Shown: positions 60,101 through 64,000 of the stretch, piece by piece
How positions within the stretch are numbered: the first letter of the stretch is position 1
How the letters are laid out: every line of letters begins with the position of its first letter
Origin: Niebla homalea
Lineage: Eukaryota > Ascomycota > Lecanoromycetes > Lecanorales > Ramalinaceae
DNA length: 64,000 nucleotides
Reading direction: 5' to 3'
Assembly (NCBI GenBank): GCA_019925105.1
Contig: JAHGAU010000023.1
Span: forward strand, 682,001 to 746,000
Notes under the pieces: model-generated
What the model saw: the letters and a program-made list of their open reading frames with translations, nothing else
Databases searched by the model: none
Told to the model about the DNA's origin: nothing
Position numbers and translations under genes: made by a program

Positions 60101-61796
60101 TCTCCGCACAGACGACGCACTTGCAGTCCCCTGACAGATCTGGTGGGTTGGAGAGGTCGACACCGGTTACCGTTTCCGGCAAGAGCTTGATGTTTTGCTC
60201 CCCTACATGCCCCGTTACCTTATGCCAGTATTTCAGGGCTTCTTGATTCACGGGAGTAGCATGTAGGGCCACGGGTGTCAAATCATTGATGACTTTGGTG
60301 TCGACTTCAAGGAGGTAGAGGGCCGCCGGTGAGAGTTTTGCAAAGATACCGTTGCGGCCGATGGATATGCCTAAATCCTCTGGGTCGTTACTCCACTTGA
60401 GGGGACAACCGGCTCGTTGCAGCTGTCCGGGGCTGATGAGATTGAAGGTATTGCCAGGGACAAAAAGGACGTCATGGACGATCAAATTGCGGACGCCTTC
60501 GTCAGACTGGCATGGGATTTTAACGACTCCAATATGGGTAGCACTCCTCCCCCCGGAAAAGCCCCCAATGATAATGGGCTCGGGGAGGAGCTCCCTGCGG
60601 ATGAAGACACGGCTGTCACCGACGATGTGATTCGTACAGCCGGTATCAAAGATGTAGGTGGTAAGAGCAGACACATTTGTGGCCAAACATGCCTGGTAGT
60701 CCCGGTGAATGGCGGGCGGTGGAGCCGGTGTAGCGACGGCAACGTGCGCAAAGGCCAGGTTTGCTGAGGCCTTAGCCCCCGAAGGGGCTTTGTATTCCTC
60801 ATCCTTGGACTTGTCGTTGCCCTTGTCATTGCCTTTGTTACCGCCACCACCGCCGCCACCGCGGCGCCGGCGTTTTTGATCGTTACCGGTACCTGTGTTG
60901 CTGTTGTCATCGTTGCCACGGCGCCTATTGTCATTGCTGTGGGTCGATTCATCATGCCCGTAGGGTGAGCGACAGCCGGCAACGATGCAAAAACGTCTCT
61001 TTTGTAGGACCTCAACGCAGTGGCCCTGACGGATACCGAACTGCGGAGGAATGCGGAGCGGAGTGGAGTTGTTCGGGCGGACATCGTCCCGGAAGCGTGG
61101 ATCGGTGGTAGTGGCCGCAAGGGCCATGGTGTTGGACGTGGACGTCCCATCTGAGGCTTTGTATTGAAGAAACCGGTCAATAGCATGGGTGAGTGCGTAT
61201 TTTGGAACGCTGGTATCACCATCGGCCGTTTGGAACGGCTCATGCTCATCGTTGTATTGGTTGACATAGGCTTTATACTCCGGGCCGAGGCCCTCATGGA
61301 ACTGCCAAATGAGTACGTTATCATCAATGATAACCGTGCCCTGGAAATTCTGTAATTCATTGAAAAGATCTTGGTATTTGTTGCAATACTCATTTGGATC
61401 TGAGCACTGGCTGAGGGTGAGGGAGGTGAAGCGCCTGAGGGCCGACGCGAGGTAACCTGAGCCCTTGGGCTGACACCGAGTGCGGAGGGTGTTCCACGCC
61501 ACTTTGGCATTCTTGATATTCTTGATAGCATGCCAATTGGTCCCCTCAGTCCTCATACGGATCACGGCACAGGTCATGGAGTGCCCTTGATCGTAGGTGT
61601 CTTGGGCCTTTGTGAGCTCATCACCCTTGAGAGCATCGGTCTCAGCAGGGCGTAGGCTGGAATCTGTGATCCAGTAGCTGAGCCGGGTGAGCTCGAGCCT
61701 CTCACTCATCTCACGTTCCCATGTGATGTACCCAAGGTTGTCCTTGAGCTTGGCAACCTTATCAAAGGTACCGGCAATCTTGGAGGGATCGGACAT
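57132..61796 (-). CDS. Copia Gag-Pol polyprotein (1554 aa), intact
   Basis: One uninterrupted frame encodes the capsid and all enzymes needed for reverse transcription and integration. Residues 1-220 are a copia-type Gag (WNTLRTRC...DPNEYCNKYQDLFNEL). A canonical CX2CX4HX4C knuckle is absent; instead there is C270-X4-C275-X5-H281-X4-H286 and a basic-Gly tract RRRRGGGGGGG at 309-319. The protease has DTG at 384-386. The integrase zinc site is H525-X4-H530 with C560-X2-C563, and its catalytic triad is D590, D653, E689 (D-X35-E). Reverse transcriptase has D1121 (MDVKTAFLHG) and YVDD at 1202-1205. RNase H has D1376, E1419 and D1484, and the C-terminal ADGLTKPL is standard. The start ATG is in the strong context CACCATG. 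Gag and Pol share one frame, as in copia, so the Gag excess must come from another mechanism such as splicing. The stop is TAA. The frames seen on the opposite strand here are shadows. Confidence 0.97.
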   Translation of the reverse strand: MSDPSKIAGTFDKVAKLKDNLGYITWEREMSERLELTRLSYWITDSSLRPAETDALKGDELTKAQDTYDQGHSMTCAVIRMRTEGTNWHAIKNIKNAKVAWNTLRTRCQPKGSGYLASALRRFTSLTLSQCSDPNEYCNKYQDLFNELQNFQGTVIIDDNVLIWQFHEGLGPEYKAYVNQYNDEHEPFQTADGDTSVPKYALTHAIDRFLQYKASDGTSTSNTMALAATTTDPRFRDDVRPNNSTPLRIPPQFGIRQGHCVEVLQKRRFCIVAGCRSPYGHDESTHSNDNRRRGNDDNSNTGTGNDQKRRRRGGGGGGGNKGNDKGNDKSKDEEYKAPSGAKASANLAFAHVAVATPAPPPAIHRDYQACLATNVSALTTYIFDTGCTNHIVGDSRVFIRRELLPEPIIIGGFSGGRSATHIGVVKIPCQSDEGVRNLIVHDVLFVPGNTFNLISPGQLQRAGCPLKWSNDPEDLGISIGRNGIFAKLSPAALYLLEVDTKVINDLTPVALHATPVNQEALKYWHKVTGHVGEQNIKLLPETVTGVDLSNPPDLSGDCKCVVCAETRMKLKPSKGHIEPGTYQNELIHSDLIGPIDGAKADCKWVVTFTEDVTKVVHVALLPDSSCETVLRAFQGYAKRIHCPDRPIRRLHTDDDGAYSGFQFNNWRYAEGIRWESTVPYNPQQNGVSERMGQTLTTRAHAMLLDSGLPRILITELIAIAAFMHNMMPTSTHNAPNQAAGLGKPDWSFIKRVGRRGMCQERKLPGANWTKFQTRAVEGRLVGFEGHHVYKMLMPNGRVQRYNHVEWLEDKAVQPKRKADDPLPVRHSVPRQGETVAVDFQPSSKRIRLGNDENVDDEPATTTIQGPRITDVTDETDDITTKDIAELVSDRQLRPRTTLKPTIVEENTSGEDSSASSSSTLDSSTMEESPGIHTPTDSDSGSPGPYDSILHHHPSLREPTESPDPLTQAYVAKMQPLSHRRDRDFNHQAAGSQLALVCLTAAIPTDYTEPATYAQAVKDAYRKMEWELAMEDEVESLEKNKTWILVDPPPGVNVLDGKWVYKCKRGLDGSITRYKARWVVRGFQQKEGLDFFDTFATVIKPMSYKALFAIAAAYDLEIKQMDVKTAFLHGDVLEKIYICQPTGFDDGSGRVCLLNKALYGLKQSPRIWYQYLSTFLEKLGYRHIDEDYSVFLNPDTNTIVAVYVDDILIVGANKRAITDLKAQLNEKFEMSDLGPCSQYLGMSITRDRQNRTLTLSQESYVKQVLTQFDMYNDPLSKGNGVAIPMDVGARLEPADKEYAAPKQFRLKYQSAVGSLMYAMMGTRPDIAYAVSVVSRYASNPNEGHWTAVKKIFRYLRGTASLKLVFRGPLKPLSGYTDSDYAGDPQTRRSTSGYAFNLGSAAISWSSKRQPTVALSTCEAEYVGQCNATKEAIWLERLLAQLTKVTPNPTVSPALEDEDVIQDHALLTWPEHDTGALALTTVIFCDNQGAIALAKDPTNHSKTKHMHTKYCFLRECVANKQVELVYCPTGDMVADGLTKPLPRDAFQKFRNHLGLE

Positions 61797-62350
61797 GGTG
61801 ATGGTGGTGATGGTGGTGATGGTGATGGTGGTGATCTAGCCTGAAGACCAAAGAGATCTTCGTCGCTAGGGGGCGACGGGATTGTGACTGATGATGCTGA
61901 GCCCTTGGACAGGGATGACTCAGATGGCGATGGTGGTGGACAGTACTCTGAGTCGTTATCCTCTGAGACTGCAGCTTTCCTGAATGATGCACGTGTAAAA
62001 CGGAACGTCTTGTGAAGTAGACGGTGACGGGCCCGGAGTTTCTTCTCACTCAACGAGAACCGTGCTTCAGGGGCTGATGATGGGTAATGGAGCTTCTTGA
62101 TCCTAACGGACCGTCTGAGGCGTGAAGCTTGTGGAGTGTGTGTGATACGCCGGGCAAGGGAACGTTGTTCAGGGACAGACAGTTCAATTGCGGGCTGAAG
62201 TGGTGGAACGTATGGATCAGGATGATCGATATGTTCTTGGTGGTCTTGGTAGTGGTGAAGATCTTGGTGAAGAGCCCCTGGAAATGGAGCTGTGATTGAT
62301 CTGAGCCTTGGTGGTTTTGGTGAAGAGGAAAGAGCCTTGGAAGTGGGCAT
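61706..62350 (-). CDS. Upstream overlapping frame in copia leader (214 aa), unknown function
   Basis: A 214-codon frame begins in the leader (ATG with A at -3, AAGCAAGATGCC) and overlaps the first 91 bp of Gag-Pol in a different frame. The product is basic and rich in Ser, Pro and Arg: residues 65-130 carry many R/K (RRSVRIKKLHY, KKLRARHRLLHKTFRFTR), followed by acidic-Ser stretches and a PPSPSPPSPPSP tract that is the translation of the CACCAT microsatellite. No signal peptide, membrane segment or known domain is seen. It may be an accessory protein, a translated upstream frame that lowers Gag-Pol synthesis, or just an open frame in GC-rich leader DNA. The length, and the lack of stops across a region with no other reason to be open, make it worth testing. 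Confidence 0.4.
   Translation of the reverse strand: MPTSKALSSSPKPPRLRSITAPFPGALHQDLHHYQDHQEHIDHPDPYVPPLQPAIELSVPEQRSLARRITHTPQASRLRRSVRIKKLHYPSSAPEARFSLSEKKLRARHRLLHKTFRFTRASFRKAAVSEDNDSEYCPPPSPSESSLSKGSASSVTIPSPPSDEDLFGLQARSPPSPSPPSPPSPCPIPPRLPVPLIRLPSSRTTLGTSHGNVR
61797..61836 (-). repeat. CACCAT microsatellite at the Gag-Pol start
   Basis: On the minus strand a run of CAC, CAT and ACC triplets ((CACCATCAC)n) ends directly in the CACCATG start context. In other frames it gives His-only or PPSPSPP tracts. The upstream ATGs on the opposite strand are irrelevant to translation. Confidence 0.85.
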
Positions 62351-62872
62351 CTTGCTTCTCTTTATGCTTGAACTTCAGCACGGTGGCTGGGGTGAACTTC
62401 AGCACAGGGCTGGAATGGTGACAGCTTGAACTGAGTGGCTGGCTCAGTCGAGAGGCTGGGTATACGCGACAGCAGGCTTCATGGGCCGCTTTGGTCGCCT
62501 TGGTGGTAAACAAACGTTTCCCCCTGTTCTTCAGGGGTACTAGCGCGTTTGCCAGGGATCCGCCGATCCAACGGCCCTGCAGGTGCTACTGCACCCTTGT
62601 AGCGTGCGCGTAGATCGGTGCACAGGGCTACTGCACCCCACGGTCTGCGCATGATGATGGTTTCAGGCTGGGTGGCGTCCCAGCCTTCTCATTTTCCGTC
62701 CCAGCCTCCTCATTTTCGGGTGGCTGGGGCCCAAATCGACAGGACTGCTGAGCAACTGCAGCAGTTGTGGTGATGATGAGAGCCGTTGCGATGCTGGCGG
62801 AGCGATGGTGCGGCTCTCAAGGTGTCTGAGCTGTCGTTGCTAAGGCTTGCTGATTGCTGAGCGCAGTGGTGA
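62351..62872 (-). other. Copia 5' leader
   Basis: About 520 bp between the primer site and the 214-codon frame. It is GC-rich, with imperfect direct repeats on the plus strand (GCTACTGCACCC at 62587 and 62629; CCCAGCCT(T/C)CTCATTTTC at about 62679-62718). A further 98-codon frame at 62217-62513 (minus) has a Ser/Pro-rich tail and no recognisable domain. Such a leader may contain packaging and dimerisation signals; this is inference. Confidence 0.55.
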
Positions 62873-62895
62873 GCATGCAAGCCGGGCTCATAACC
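62873..62895 (-). other. Copia primer-binding site: initiator tRNA-Met anticodon arm (half-tRNA type)
   Basis: Directly next to the 5' LTR the plus strand reads GCCGGGCTCATAACC. This is the anticodon arm of an initiator tRNA-Met: the GGG stem, the loop CTCATAA with anticodon CAT, and CC of the closing stem. The element strand (GGTTATGAGCCCGGC) is complementary to it. Drosophila copia and yeast Ty5 prime from a tRNA-iMet cut in the anticodon loop; this site has that form and lacks the TGG that pairs with an intact tRNA 3' end. Confidence 0.82.
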
Positions 62896-63033
62896 TGTTG
62901 AAATGGTAGGGTATTACTTGCTTAGTTGAGTGCTATGTAAGGTGCTGAGCGATACCTATCTATGAGAAGTCCAGGAAGTAGGCTAGTCCCCTTTTGGTAA
63001 TAGCCGAGGTCTTTGCCTTCTGCACTTCTAACA
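62896..63033 (-). repeat. Copia 5' LTR (138 bp)
   Basis: Identical to 56841-56978. In element orientation this is the promoter-bearing copy. Confidence 0.96.
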
Positions 63034-63038
63034 CTAAA
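63034..63038. repeat. Right target-site duplication of the intact copia element (CTAAA)
   Basis: Exact copy of 56836-56840. Confidence 0.93.
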
Positions 63039-64000
63039 TATCGATTATTAATTATTTTACCTTATATTTTACTCGGATTTCTCTTAAAAATACCTCTTTA
63101 TACCGTCGTTAAACCTTACGATAAATCCGATAAGCATTTTAATACTTATAATAAAAGGATATTCCCTTTATATTAATAATAAATCTCTTTTAATTTTAAA
63201 AGATTTTTTATAGCGATTATAATCTTTAATATAATAACTTTATTTCCGGATATTATTAAATCTTTATTTATTAAATAATAATCGTAAATCGTTTAAAACG
63301 TTAAGGGTTAATTATCCGATTTATCCCATTAACGGTTTATATTATTACGGTTTAAGGCTTTAAGTTACGGTAAATAGCTTAAATATTAAGCATATATTTT
63401 AAGGTATTATTTTTCTAAAAGACGGTAAAATTATAATATTATAAGATTAGGTTTCGTTACGATTTAATAATAAAGTTTATACGTTAATTAATAAAGTTCT
63501 TAAGCAAGAAATTTATATATTACTTATTATTATTATTTAAAGCTTCCCCGTTATTACGTTAAAAGGTATATAAATTAATCGGTAACTCTATATTAATAAT
63601 ATTATTTAAGTTAATTATTTATGGGCGGAAAATAATATTTATTAAAACGTTTATTTCCGATATTTATACCTTATAAATCGTACTTTTATATTAACGAAAT
63701 ATAGGTACCCTTTATATTTCTTTTTTAAATAGAAGTTCTAATTATTTCTATTTTAAGGGAATATAAAGACGGAATAATTAATTTATAAATATTAATTTAA
63801 AAGCGGTAAAAATTTAATTAACGAAGATTAAAATTAATATTATAATATAAAAGTAAAGCAATAAGTACGGTTTATTTAATATATTAAGGATATTAAATTC
63901 GTTTTTATTATAGTTATAAATTATTATATAGAATCATAATAGAACGGGGTATTAAGCATAAAGGGGATTATTAATATGTCTTTATTACTAAAATAACCTT
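63039..64000. other. RIP-saturated DNA, unassigned
   Basis: Continues the pre-insertion sequence left of 56836. CA and TG nearly absent; no motif recognised. The 60-residue frame at 62994-63176 starts inside the LTR and is not a gene. Confidence 0.6.

Larger units (their letters stand above)
56841..63033 (-). mobile_element. Intact Ty1/copia retrotransposon, 6.2 kb, recent insertion
   Basis: Two identical 138-bp LTRs, a CTAAA duplication, a primer-binding site, a polypurine tract and one long Gag-Pol frame. Base composition is balanced, with CA and TG at normal levels, so the element has escaped RIP although both flanks are saturated. Identical LTRs mean an insertion too recent for any LTR divergence. 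It is likely competent for transposition as far as sequence shows. The unusual 1.1-kb leader between the 5' LTR and gag holds an additional overlapping frame. It belongs to Pseudoviridae-type elements by domain order (protease, integrase, reverse transcriptase, RNase H). Confidence 0.97.

Noticed and set aside
57244..61355. Plus-strand frames of 60-173 codons and minus-strand alternative frames (including 349 codons at 60482-61531) within copia Gag-Pol
   Set aside because: Shadows of the 1554-codon frame in GC-balanced DNA; none has a recognisable domain, and the real frame carries all catalytic motifs.
62850..62895. A tRNA gene near the copia LTR, suggested by tRNA-Met-like sequence
   Set aside because: Only the 5' half (D-arm wording and anticodon arm) is present; the variable and T arms are replaced by the LTR. 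Its position at the LTR edge explains it as a primer-binding site.

Overview
The window looks like a repeat-filled AT-rich block (AT isochore) from a filamentous ascomycete fungus. About 90% of it is extremely AT-rich DNA in which the dinucleotides CA and TG are almost absent, TA is in great excess, and CG survives (ACGT, CCGG and TACG are common). That is the footprint of repeat-induced point mutation (RIP), which prefers CpA, taken near saturation. No host gene with an intact reading frame is recognisable.

The RIP-mutated DNA resolves into a stack of nested transposons. The oldest recognised layer on the left is a minus-strand Ty3/gypsy-like element, with reverse transcriptase, RNase H and integrase remnants at about 10.55-13.0 kb, 8.9-9.0 kb and 1-1.28 kb. 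A plus-strand gypsy chromovirus (Gypsy-1, 1284-8892, 175-bp LTRs, target duplication TCTTA) splits it. A short non-autonomous LTR element (Family A, 9041-10549, 163-bp LTRs, target duplication CTTTT) splits it again. Inside Gypsy-1 sits a 1.03-kb near-palindromic foldback element (2679-3710, 8-bp duplication TATATTTA, hAT-like) with arms of a G-rich 9-bp minisatellite. Further right are about 16 kb of unassigned degenerate DNA (one weak MADS-box-like remnant near 22.1 kb), a Tad-like LINE (about 29.6-35.4 kb), a degenerate second Family A relic (39.9-40.7 kb), a 114-bp satellite array (41.4-42.1 kb), and a second gypsy chromovirus (Gypsy-2, 43971-51401, 211-bp LTRs, target duplication ATAAG). 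All old coding regions are broken by the TAA/TAG stops and D-to-N, C-to-Y and G-to-R changes expected from RIP.

The only intact gene is in a Ty1/copia retrotransposon at 56841-63033, minus strand. It has GC-balanced, un-RIPed sequence, two identical 138-bp LTRs, a CTAAA duplication, a polypurine tract, a primer-binding site that matches the anticodon arm of initiator tRNA-Met, and one 1554-residue Gag-Pol frame with all catalytic motifs present. It is the youngest event in the window. Its sharp composition boundaries against RIP-saturated flanks mean it arrived after the surrounding DNA was mutated.

The points most worth following are: the mirror-image RIP sparing at the outer edges of the LTRs of both gypsy elements; the foldback element with its subterminal GGTACGGG repeats and G-rich arms; the half-tRNA primer site and the overlapping upstream frame of the copia element; and the Family A elements.
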